Positions 54,768-64,000 of a stretch of DNA of 64,000 bases are shown in pieces. Below the pieces are notes generated by a model that was not told the origin of the DNA, searched no databases, and saw only the letters and a list, made by a program, of their open reading frames with translations. This DNA is from Solea solea (lineage: Eukaryota; Chordata; Actinopteri; Pleuronectiformes; Soleidae). Numbering within the stretch: position 1 is the stretch's first letter; each line of letters opens with the position of its first letter. The stretch covers positions 28,739,649 to 28,803,648 of the forward strand of contig NC_081142.1 of the NCBI RefSeq assembly GCF_958295425.1, written 5' to 3'. The position numbers and the translations under genes were made by a program.

Positions 54768-56574
54768 AGGTCATGAACGTTGATGGAGCATCTCTTAGCA
54801 CCACTATCCCGCTGTAAACTCCCCAGCGCCACCGTGAGGAGACATGATGTAGACATTTGTTCATTAAAATAACGAGTATGGATTATCGTGTTGTACGAGA
54901 GCGGACGACGATGGATTTGATGACAAAATCTATATTTTTTGTGTCTTTCGCGATGGTCACAGTGTCAGAGTACAATCACAGTTTGTTCTAGTTCTAGTCT
55001 TATGACTAAAATACCATTTAATTGTAGTCATCTGAGGTGTTGTTGAGATGTAAACGGGTGTAAACATTCACGAAACTGCGTGAGTTCATAGGTCACCGGG
55101 GTCACCGGGGCGAGGAGTGGTCAATCATGGCTTCCATCGCTACACACTCAGCTCCACTCCGATCATTTACCCCGGTTTATACACTAGGGTAGTTTTCTGA
55201 GTTTTACCACCAGAGGGAGCTCACGTACCACAGGTTGAGAACCACGGTACAGGCCTGACACATGTACTACAGAGTCATTTTCTGTAAATGATGAAACGGT
55301 GATTTACAGAAAACATTTAAAAATTAATAAAGAAGCAGATCGTTTACGTTTTGTACCATTCACTTTATTAACGTAACACAGGCTCCCCCTACAGTTGGTC
55401 AACTGTACTGTTTGTTACAACTGCATTGGTTGAGAAGCCGGCGATATGAGTGAACTCTGATGTTGGACTTCTGACGTATAAACGACCTCCAAGTCTTCAG
55501 AGCAGGTATAGTAACCTCTGTTCTAACCTTTTATACAAATCTCACGACTTTTATTTCACTTTATATTAGAAATGGAAAATAAACCTGAACAACACTGTTC
55601 CACACTGTTCTACACTGAGTTCTACACTGAGTCTAAATTTCAATTCATCATCCGATTATGTTCTTAATTAGTAAATTAGTTATTTGGTCCAGAAAATGTT
55701 GACAAATGTTGATCAGTGTTTGTCAAACCTGGAAATGATGTTCTCAAATGTCTTGTTTTTGTCCGTAATCTAAAAATAATTCACTTTTAATGATTTCTTT
55801 GTCACACGGAGCAAAGAAACGAGAACATATTCACATTTAAGAAGCTGAAAAATCACAGAAACGAAAAAATATTCACAATTAAGAAGCTGAAAAATCAATT
55901 ATTTAAAAAATAAACACTCCAAGTGAGTAATCAACCATCAAACTACTATTAGTAATTGATTAGTACTCAAAATACAAGAAAGAAGTTTGTTGTCACATTC
56001 ACAGTAAAAACACACCCACAATCATGATGATCAGGTGAAAGTGATAATCTAATAACACTGACAATGAAATGCTTGACTGCAGAATAAACCAGGCTTTTAC
56101 AGACATTAAACCCACGTGTGACGACAGACTGAGACCCAGAGGCCGGAGCTGCGCTGGAATCTGGCTCAGAGACATTTGTGTTTGTGCCATTTTTCCTCCG
56201 TTTACAAAGGAAAAACGTCAGCGTGGCAGTTTGGAAGCAGGTCCTCCAAAAAGAGGGGGGAAACATACGCGGAGCGTGCCAAAAGTGACGGTTCTGTCCA
56301 AGGTCTGTCCCGTCCAAACAGAGGAGCATTGTTGTGGAAAGTCACAGTCATGTAGCCTTGAAACAGGCCCCTAAATTGTGAGGGAGGAGTCATTTCTGTG
56401 TGTGTGTGTGTTAATGTGGAGCCAGGGAGGAGTGTGATCATTTACACTGAATAAACACTGAAGATTATGTTTGGACATCTGGCCAATATTTCCATTCGTA
56501 ACGTCCATAAACTCAAAAATCGAGCTCCAGACTTTTTTGTTTTATGTAATTTGGAGAAAATATTAGAGAAATAT
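54768..56574. other. Intergenic, no gene supported
   Basis: About 1.8 kb of mixed sequence. A dispersed repeat fragment lies at about 55785-55900 (shared with 743, 10605 and 27203). Short open frames at 55967-56440 on both strands have no recognisable domain or splice context. Nothing else is supported. Confidence 0.55.
55785..55900 (+). repeat. Dispersed repeat fragment
   Basis: AATGATTTCTTTGTCACACG, GAGCAAAGAAACGAGAACAT and ATTCACATTTAAGAAGCTGA, with a local duplication of the TTCACA(A/T)TTAAGAAGCTGA part. Same family as at 10605. Confidence 0.6.
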
Positions 56575-56752
56575 AAACTGATTTTAGCCACTCACGTCTT
56601 TATCTCGCTGTCAGACAGACTTTTCCTGCAGGAAACTGAAGTTTGTAAACCACTCACTCTCCCACACCAAACCTTAGCTGCCGGTGACACAGGAGCTGCT
56701 GGTCCTCTGCTGCCTCATGTGGTCAGTTTGTGTCACTGACGTCACATTTAAA
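56575..56752. repeat. Foldback repeat family copy, left arm and core
   Basis: GACAGACTTTTCCTGCAGGA, AACTGAAGTTTGTAAACCAC and TCACTCTCCCACACCAAACC, then core AGGAGCTGCTGGTCCTCTGC in the same orientation as in the 24415 copy. The right arm is replaced by the adjoining satellite. Confidence 0.75.
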
Positions 56753-57865
56753 CAATATAGTGTCACATTTATACAATATATTTATCACATTTATACAATA
56801 TAATTATCACATTTATACAATATAGTGTCACATTTATACAATATAATTATCGCATTTATACAATATAACTATCACATTTATGCAATATAATTATTACATT
56901 TATGCAATATAATTATCACATTTATGCAATATAATTATCACATTTATACAATATAACTATCACATTTATGCAATATAATTATTACATTTATGCAATATAA
57001 TTATCACATTTATGCAATATAATTATCACGTTTATACAATATAATTATCACATTTATACAATATAGTGTCACATTTATACAATATAATTATCACGTTTAT
57101 GCAATATAATTATCACGTTTATACAATATAATTATCACATTATACAATATATTTATCACGTTTATAAAATATAATTATCACATTTATGCAATATAATTAT
57201 CACGTTTATACAATATAATTATCACATTTATACAATATAATTATCACGTTTATAAAATATAATTATCACATTTATGCAATATAATTATCACATTTATACA
57301 ATATAATTATCACATTTATACAATATAATTATCACATTTATGCAATATAATTATCACGTTTATACAATATAATTATCACATTTACACAATATATTTATCA
57401 CGTTTATACAATATAATTATCACATTTATGCAATATAATTATCACATTTATGCAATATATTTATCACATTTATGCAATATAATTATCACGTTATACAATA
57501 TAATTATCACATTTATGCAATATAATTATCACATTTACACTATATTTATCACGTTTATACAATATAATTATCACATTTATGCAATATAATTATCACATTT
57601 ATGCAATATATTTATCACATTTATGCAATATAATTATCACGTTATACTATATAATTATCACATTTATGCAATATAATTATCACATTATGCAATATATTTA
57701 TCACATTTATGCAATATAATTATCACGTTTATACAATATAATTATCACATTTATACAATATAATTATCACGTTTATACAATATATTAATCACGTTTATAC
57801 AATATAATTATCACGTTTATACAATATAATTATCACATTTATACAATATAGTGTCACATTATATA
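56753..57865. repeat. 1.1-kb satellite, 22-bp AT-rich unit
   Basis: Tandem ATTATCACATTTATACAATA plus TA units with CATTTATGC and CGTTTATAC variants and occasional one-base deletions. About fifty copies. No genes. Confidence 0.95.
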
Positions 57866-58096
57866 AGGTGACACTGAACGTGAAACATTGGTATCTGAAT
57901 CAAACCTGGTCAGTTGGACATTAGGAGGTATTTTGATGACAGTAAAACAAAAGCACTGAAACCCTTGATACTGCACAGGAAGTTGTATAACTTTCATATG
58001 CATGTAATGAATACAAGTAATGAATGATGATTTTATTTGTATGCATAGCAGACAATTAACTATTTTCCTGACAAAGTCCTCACTCTCTAAGGCTGG

Positions 58097-59190
58097 AGTG
58101 GATGATGGAGTCACCATGGACACTGGATTCACACTGGATGCTGGAGTGGATGCTGGAGTCACCGTGGATGCTGGAGTCACCGTGGACACTGGATTCACAC
58201 TGGATGCTGGAGTGGATGCTGGAGTCACCATGGACACTGGAGTCACCATGGATGCTGGAGTCACCATGGACACTGGAGTCACCATGGAAGCTGGAGTCAC
58301 CGTGGACACTGGAGCCACCATGGATGCTGGAGTCACCGTGGACACTGGATTCACACTGGATGCTGGAGTGGATGCTGGAGTCACCGTGGATGCTGGAGTC
58401 ACCGTGGACACTGGATTCACACTGGATGCTGGAGTGGATGCTGGAGTCACCATGGACACTGGAGTCACCATGGATGCTGGAGTCTCCATGGAAGCTGGAG
58501 TCACCGTGGACACTGGAGTCTCCATGGATGCTTGAGTCACCGTGGACACTGGAGCCACCATGGATGCTGGAGTCACCATGGACACTGGAGTCACAATGGA
58601 TGCTGGAGTCACCGTGGACACTGGAGCCACCATGGATGCTGGAGTCACTGTGGATGCTGGAGTCACCGTGGATGCTGGAGTCACCATGGACACTGGAGTC
58701 ACAATGGATGCTGGAGTCACCGTGGACACTGGAGCCACCATGGATGCTGGAGTCACTGTGGACACTGGAGCCACCATGGATGCTGGAGTCACTGTGGATG
58801 CTGGAGTCACCGTGGACACTGGAGCCACCATGGATGCTGGAGTCACTGTGGACACTGGAGTCTCCATGGATGCTGGAGTCACCGTGGACACTGGATTCAC
58901 ACTGGATGCTGGAGTGGATGCTGGAGTCACCATGGACACTGGAGTCACCATGGATACTGGAGTCACCATGGATGCTGGAGTGGACTCTGGAGTGGATGCT
59001 GGAGTGGACGGTGGAGTGGATGCTGGAGTCATTGTGGACACTAGAGTCACTGTGGATGCTGGAGTCACGATGGACACTGGATTCACGATGGATGCTGGAG
59101 TCACCATGGACACCGGAGTCATCGTGGACACTGATGTCACTGTGGATGCTGGAGTGGACGCTGGAGTCATCGTGGATGCTACAGTTGCAG
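58097..59190. repeat. 1.1-kb minisatellite, 18-bp unit, open in several frames
   Basis: Units such as GCTGGAGTCACCATGGAC and ACTGGAGTCACCGTGGAT with a longer variant ACTGGATTCACACTGGATGC. Because unit lengths are multiples of three and contain no stops, all three plus frames and one minus frame stay open for 500-1300 bases. The minus frame (59170-57854, 438 codons) would be a Thr/Pro/Ser-rich mucin-like repeat (VTPASTVTPVSM) without signal peptide or flanking domain. I treat it as non-coding. Confidence 0.9.
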
Positions 59191-59309
59191 TAATATTTGT
59201 GGTTGCTGTCTTGCAGCAGGGTTTAAACTGGCGGACAAAACATTTTTCATAAAGCCACAGTGATAATGGCTTTGCACACAGTCAAGGTTTCATTTGTAGA
59301 CACTGTATC

Positions 59310-59846
59310 CTAAAAGATAGACAGGAAAAGTGATTCATAAGTTTCAAGAAACAAACAAAACAATACATTTTTTAGACCCTGTCTCAGAGGCAAATTAATG
59401 AAGAGATTCAAAGAACAATCACTATTATCAGGGGCATCTATAACAATGCAGTAATCTTGAAACTTTTTCTCAAAATCTAAATTCTCAACAACAGTGAAAA
59501 GAAAATACACATGGACTAAAGATTCTATACACATGAAGTATAGGGGAGGAAGTAGGGGGTGGAGTGGCTCAGTGGTTAAGACCGGTACCCTGTGTGCAAA
59601 AGACATCATGGTTGAATGGTCGCAAGTTCGATTCCACCCCTGGCTGATTGTACTCAATACCGTTGTAAGTCTCTTTGGATCAAAAAGTCTGCTAAATGAC
59701 ATGTAAAGTATAGAAGAAAAGACTGTGGCTCCTTTGTGCTCTTCATCAGATAACTTCTTGTATTTCTCTTTGTGTTTGGTCACGTAGTAGCGATTCACAT
59801 TGTAATCCTTAAACTCAGCGACTTGTGTAGCACGAACTAAGCACAC
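59310..59846 (-). pseudogene. hAT transposase remnant (GTF2IRD2/ZBED-like), with SINE insertion
   Basis: The minus frame starts CLVRATQVAEFKDYNVNRYY, VTKHKEKYKKLSDEEHKG, resembling the BED-like finger found in GTF2IRD2/ZBED-type hAT-derived proteins, but the second Cys is Arg and the first His is Tyr. After the SINE the frame continues ENLDFEKKFQDYCIVIDAPD and NSDCSLNLFINLPLRQ, which resembles the start of the hAT catalytic core. The central part is missing. This is a decayed transposon copy, not a gene. The family call rests on short motifs. Confidence 0.45.
59544..59705 (+). mobile_element. tRNA-derived SINE
   Basis: Box A-like TGGCTCAGTGGTTAAGACC and box B-like AAGTTCGATTCCACCCCTGG at tRNA spacing, followed by a tail GTAAGTCTCTTTGGATC and TCTGCTAAATGACATGTAAA that is common in fish SINEs. 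A short direct repeat AAGTATAG flanks it (59536-59543 and 59706-59713). It is not a functional tRNA gene: the arms do not close properly and a SINE tail is attached. Confidence 0.75.
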
Positions 59847-60179
59847 AGCTTTACCTCTGTGAAGAAATATTTAGCAGTCCATGTCTTGTTGAAAACGCGC
59901 CATTCGGAATTAACTTTTCTTTTTTTAACATGAGCTGACATTTTTAGGGGACGAGGGGTAACTGGCTAGCATCACCTGTCGCTGTGCGGACAGACGCAGA
60001 TACGTGCGTCCATACGTCAGGCTTTTCAAAATAAAAGCAACACAGTTTTATCATGCGCAGCATTAATACTTGTTCATCTGTGTTTATGACAGGGACGCCC
60101 AAATGTGTGGCAAATGTGTGTAAAATGCCCAGGTCTGTCTGAGATGATATTAAAAAGTATCACAGCACAAACTAAGAAG

Positions 60180-60339
60180 TGACGAGAGGAAACAGAAACG
60201 CTCGAGGAAAGAATGTAAGTTTCTGGCTGAGAGTCAGAGCAGAGCTGTTTGTCGTTCTCACTCCCTTCCTCTTCTCTTCTCTTCTCTCGTCCCTTTTCCT
60301 GTCTTTCTCTGAACTTTCTCTCGCCCACTCCCACTCCCC

Positions 60340-60377
<38 letters not shown>

Positions 60378-60472
60378 CTGGAGGGTGTCTGCTGTGGCTG
60401 GGACTTGTCTCCTGCTATGGGACAGCCCGTGTTCAGAGTAGACGGCAGTCTTCGGTGCACTTCTGCAGAAAG
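60180..60472 (+). promoter_or_regulatory. Possible podn 5' non-coding exon and promoter
   Basis: A non-repetitive patch with CT-rich sequence, a short CA run and GGGACTTGTCTCCTGCTATG, ending in a good donor AAAG|GTAAAG at 60472. It lies 2.4 kb upstream of the podn start exon, which has an acceptor-like TTCTATGACAG just before it (62888-62898). Only position and splice-site shape support this. Confidence 0.25.
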
Positions 60473-60754
60473 GTAAAGAGCAGACTTTTACTTTTATATT
60501 TTTTGATTTGACTGCATGTGGCTTTGTTGCTTTACTGTGGAATAACATGTCGGTGTCATTCACACACGTATGACACACGTCTGACATGTGTGTTCCAGAT
60601 GATTCCACACAAACTCACAGAACCAAATATAAGAAAAACAGTGCAAGTGCACAGGCTTTTCATTCTCTCTCTGTCTGTGGATGAACAGCTGTTAGACACG
60701 TGCGTCTCGTGGAGGACGAGCAGCTCTGAACTTAGAGACAACGTCAGAAACTGA

Positions 60755-62660
60755 CACTCTCACTCACTCACTCACTCACTTACACTCTCACACACTCACT
60801 CACTAACACACACACACTCACTCACGCTCACTCACTCACTCACTCACGCTCACTCACTCACTCATTGACACTCTCACACACTCATTGACACTCTCACTCA
60901 CTCATTGACACTCTCACACACTCACTTACACTCTCTCTCACTCACTCACTCACTCACTCACTCACTCACTTACACTCTCACACACTCACTCACTAACACA
61001 CACTCACTCACGCTCACTCACTCATTGACACTCTCACACACTCATTGACACTCTCACTCACTCACTTACACTCTCACTCACTCATTGACACTCTCACACA
61101 CTCACTTACACGCTCACTCACTCACTCACTCACTTACACTCTCACACACTCACTCACTAACACACACTCACTCACGCTCACTCACTCACTCATTGACACT
61201 CTCACACACTCATTGACACTCTCACTCACTCACTTACACTCTCACTCACTCATTGACACTCACACACTCACTTACACTCTCACTCACTCATTCATTGACA
61301 CTTTCACACACTCACTCACTGACACTCACTCACTGACACTCACTCACTGACACACTCACTCACTGACACTCTAACTCACTCACTGACACTCTCTCTCACT
61401 CACTCACTGACAATCTCACTCACTCACTTACTCATTGATATTCTCACTCACTCACTCACTCACTCACTCACTCACTCTCTCTCACTCACTCTCTCACTGA
61501 CTGACTCACTCACTCACTTACACTCTCACTCACTCATTCATTGACACTCACACACACACTCACTGACACTCTCACTCACTCACTTACACTCCCACTCACT
61601 GAGTCACTGACACACTCACTCACACACTCACTCACTGACACTCTCACTCACTGACACTCTCACTCACTCTCTCACTCACTCACTGACACACTCATTCACT
61701 GACACTCTCAGTCACTCACTCACTGACACTCTCACTCACTCACTCACTCACTGACACTCTCACTCACACACTCACTCACTGACACTCTCACTCACTCACC
61801 GACACTCTAACTCACTCACTCACTGAAACTCTCACTCACTCACTCACTGAAACTCTCACTCACTCACTCACTGACTCACTCACTCACTTACACTCTCACT
61901 CACTCATTCATTCATTGACACTCTCACACACTCACTGACAAACTCACTCACTTACACTCTCACTCACTCACTCATTGACACTCTCACACACTCACTGACA
62001 CTCCCACTCACTCACTGACACTCTCTCTCTCTCTTACTAACTCACTCACTCACTCACTCACTGACACTCTCACTCACTCACTCACTCACTGACACACACA
62101 CTCACTCACTCACTTACTCACTCACTCACTGACACAATCACTCACTGACACTCACTCACTCACTGACACTCTCATTCACTCACTCACTTAGTGACACACT
62201 CACTCACTGACACTCACCCACACTCACTCACTCACTGACACTCACTCTCACTCACTCACTTAGTGACACACTCACTCACTGACACTCACTTAGTGACACA
62301 CTCACTCACTGACACTCACCCACACTCACCCACTCACTGACGCTCTCACTCACTGACACACTCACTCACTGACACTCTCACTCACTCACTCACTGACACT
62401 CTTACTCACTCACTGACACTCTCAGTCACTCACTCACTCTATCTCTCACTCACTCTCAGTCACTCACACACTCACTCACTGACACTCTCACTCACTCACT
62501 CACTCACTGACACTCACCAACACTCACCCACTCACTGACGCTCTCACTCGCTCACTCACTCACTGACACTCTCACTCACTCACTCACTCACTGACACTCT
62601 TACTCACTCACTGACAATCTCACTCACTCACTCTCTATCTCTCACTCACTCACTGACACT
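60755..62660. repeat. 1.9-kb (CACT)n-based satellite
   Basis: CTCACTCACTCACTGACACT type sequence with ATTGACACTCTCACACACTC variants. Block-wise repetition is visible (for example ACTCACTCACTAACACACAC at about 60793 and again near 60985 and 61150). Any open frame is a His/Ser/Leu/Thr repeat. Confidence 0.94.
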
Positions 62661-62679
62661 TTGAAGTATGTGTTGTGGG

Positions 62680-62845
62680 ATGGGAGGCCAGTGCAGGTCA
62701 TGTGATCTCTGGAGTTCTGGACCTGTTGAAGTTCATTGAGGAGCTTTCCGGCACGAACCGTAGAGGGCGCTGTTGCAGCAGTAGTCGATTTTGGAAGTAA
62801 TGAATGCATGAATCATGGAGTGATGGCCGGAGGAGTTGGAAGAAG
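62680..62845 (-). mobile_element. L2-type LINE fragment
   Basis: The minus strand reads MIHAFITSKIDYCNSALYG, the equivalent of the LVHAFVTSRLDYCNSLLSG motif of the L2 element at 51241, followed by more of the same domain. The fragment lies just upstream of podn. Confidence 0.65.
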
Positions 62846-62909
62846 AGGGTTTTAGTGAAAACGCTTCATGACCTGCTGTTTCTAACTTCTATGACAGGAG
62901 ATCGTGAAC

Positions 62910-64000
62910 ATGGCCTTTAGCAGACATCCCTCGCTGCAGACTCTGACTGTGCTCCTCCTGCTCCGGGTTTTGGTGAACTGCCAGACAACACTTGAACCTG
63001 TGGAAGAGGATGAAGGAGAACCTGTGGAGGAGACGACAGTGGTGACCAAATCAGAGGCGTTCCAGTGTCCGCTGGACTGCAGCTGCACGGCAGAGGGCTC
63101 GGTGGACTGCGCGGGAGTCGACCTCGTGGAGTTTCCCGCCAAGCTGTCAGATAAAACCCGTCAGCTCTCGCTGCAGGTGCTTTTACACCCACATGATCTG
63201 TGGTTCAGGGGACTCATGAAGGAGCCACTGCAGAGCCTCTTCAGTCTGTCTGTGTTCTCACTCTCTGTGCTTTGTCTCCTGGAAACAGAACAACAAAATC
63301 GAGGAGATAACAGTGGAGCACGTCTCTCACCTGTATCAGCTGGAAACGCTCAACCTTCAGAACAATTGGCTAACCTCACACGGTATTCACACCTCACACC
63401 TCAGGGTTTCACACACTGACATCACCAAAGTAACACATTTGAACTCAGTGATGGAGGCAGCAGTGGATCAACAAAAATCAAAACCATTGATTTCCTCTAA
63501 GGACTTTGGTGTGGGACAGTGAGTGATCAACAAAACGACACAAACTCATACAAAAAAACAATGTTACAATGACTTGAGAAGCTCTCAGGAACAGAAACAG
63601 ACGCCACAGCTGGTCAGAAATCTGCAGACACGCAGCATTTACATGTTGGCAGCACTCTGGGCCCAAAGCACAACAATCAAGCAAATGGGTTTGAGTCACA
63701 CACAATGAGTGGGAACAAAGTAGATCCAACACGAAGGAACATCACATGTGACATGTGTTTTGTTGTTATGGGCTTTATGTGGCTGGTGAAATGCTCCAAC
63801 AATAAGTGGTGTCATCTTAACCTCAGACTCACATGGATTAGCCCTCATACAGCTGCTGTGGACTCCAGTGTCGTGTGCAGGCATTAAGCTCTGAGAACCA
63901 GCCTGTAACACAGACCTTTCTTAAAAACAGCCATTTCATACAAGGACTCTCCCACACCAAACCCCACAGAGAAAATCAGTGATTTTAACATCACACACAG
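62910..64000 (+). CDS. podn: Podocan, 5' part (first coding exons)
   Basis: Secreted small leucine-rich proteoglycan of extracellular matrix. First coding exon 62910-63176 (89 codons): signal peptide MAFSRHPSLQTLTVLLLLRV, acidic stretch EPVEEDEGEPVEE, then the N-terminal Cys cluster CPLDCSCTAEGSVDC and a start of LRRs, LVEFPAKLSDKTRQLSLQ. Second exon 63289-63382: NNKIEEITVEHVSHLYQLET, LNLQNNWLTSH, an LRR matching podocan's first repeats; donor GTATTC. ATG at 62910 is chosen because the open frame begins with a GTG two codons earlier. The gene runs off the right edge. It lies next to SCP2 as at human 1p32.3. Confidence 0.88.
63405..63530. repeat. Foldback-family copy (core and right arm)
   Basis: In the podn intron. 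GAACTCAGTGATGGAGGCAG, AAACCATTGATTTCCTCTAA and GGACTTTGGTGTGGGACAGT match core and right arm. The left arm is missing. Confidence 0.65.
63935..64000. repeat. Foldback-family copy at window edge
   Basis: GACTCTCCCACACCAAACCC, CACAGAGAAAATCAGTGATT and TTAACATCACACACA match the inner end of the left arm. The copy continues beyond the window. Confidence 0.7.

Noticed and set aside
55967..56374. Open frames of 101-120 codons on both strands
   Set aside because: No recognisable domain, no splice partners, low complexity in parts; insufficient evidence for a gene.
59555..59645. tRNA gene
   Set aside because: Box A and box B are present but the acceptor and other stems do not pair well and a SINE-type tail follows, so it is a tRNA-derived SINE.
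60740..62660. CRISPR-like regular repeats
   Set aside because: Simple CACT-based satellite without unique spacers, in a vertebrate genome.

Overview
This is nuclear DNA from a teleost fish, most likely a spiny-rayed (percomorph-type) species. The evidence is compact vertebrate genes with GT-AG introns and vertebrate-like proteins, heavy (CA)n, (CACT)n and minisatellite content, and fish-type mobile elements: Tc1 transposons with long inverted repeats, L2/Maui, L1 and RTE LINEs, hAT MITEs and a tRNA-derived SINE. There are no prokaryotic features. The species cannot be fixed from the sequence alone.

Eight protein genes are supported. In order: the 5' end of aldh9a1 (minus, cut by the window edge), tmco1 (minus, complete, 7 exons), uck2 (plus, complete, 7 exons), an intronless aatf-like gene (minus, intact single-exon ORF), magoh (plus, 5 exons), cpt2 (minus, 5 exons), a stand-alone short scp2 (plus, 5 exons over 19 kb, no thiolase part) and the first exons of podn (plus, cut by the right edge). 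Exon boundaries were read directly and every complete gene sums to a multiple of three. ALDH9A1-TMCO1-UCK2 are neighbours at human 1q24.1 and MAGOH-CPT2-SCP2-PODN at human 1p32.3. The window therefore joins two ancestral blocks, with the intronless AATF copy at the junction. Three gene pairs are divergent (tmco1/uck2, aatf/magoh, cpt2/scp2). The genes have unrelated housekeeping jobs: aldehyde oxidation in carnitine synthesis, ER calcium/translocon function, pyrimidine salvage, ribosome biogenesis/transcription, the exon junction complex, mitochondrial fatty-acid import and peroxisomal lipid transfer. PODN is extracellular matrix.

The rest is repeat-dominated. 2.5-6.1 kb holds a hAT element with 8-bp target duplication and a 5'-truncated L1 nested in it. 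The introns of scp2 (29.5-48.4 kb) are a transposon graveyard: a 2.4-kb CT satellite, two dead Tc1 transposons, a hAT MITE, an internally deleted RTE and a long but broken L1, the L1 itself carrying a THAP-type fragment. 48.9-62.7 kb is essentially gene-free: a 48-bp satellite with higher-order structure, a near full-length L2/Maui LINE, a 22-bp AT satellite, an 18-bp GC-rich minisatellite open in several frames, a hAT transposase remnant with a SINE in it, and a 1.9-kb CACT satellite.

The best candidate for something undescribed is a foldback repeat family with about 115-bp inverted arms. It occurs about a dozen times in this window, supplies the entire 3' UTR and poly(A) signal of cpt2, and was the landing site of the long L1. 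The intact intronless AATF gene is the second item worth following up.
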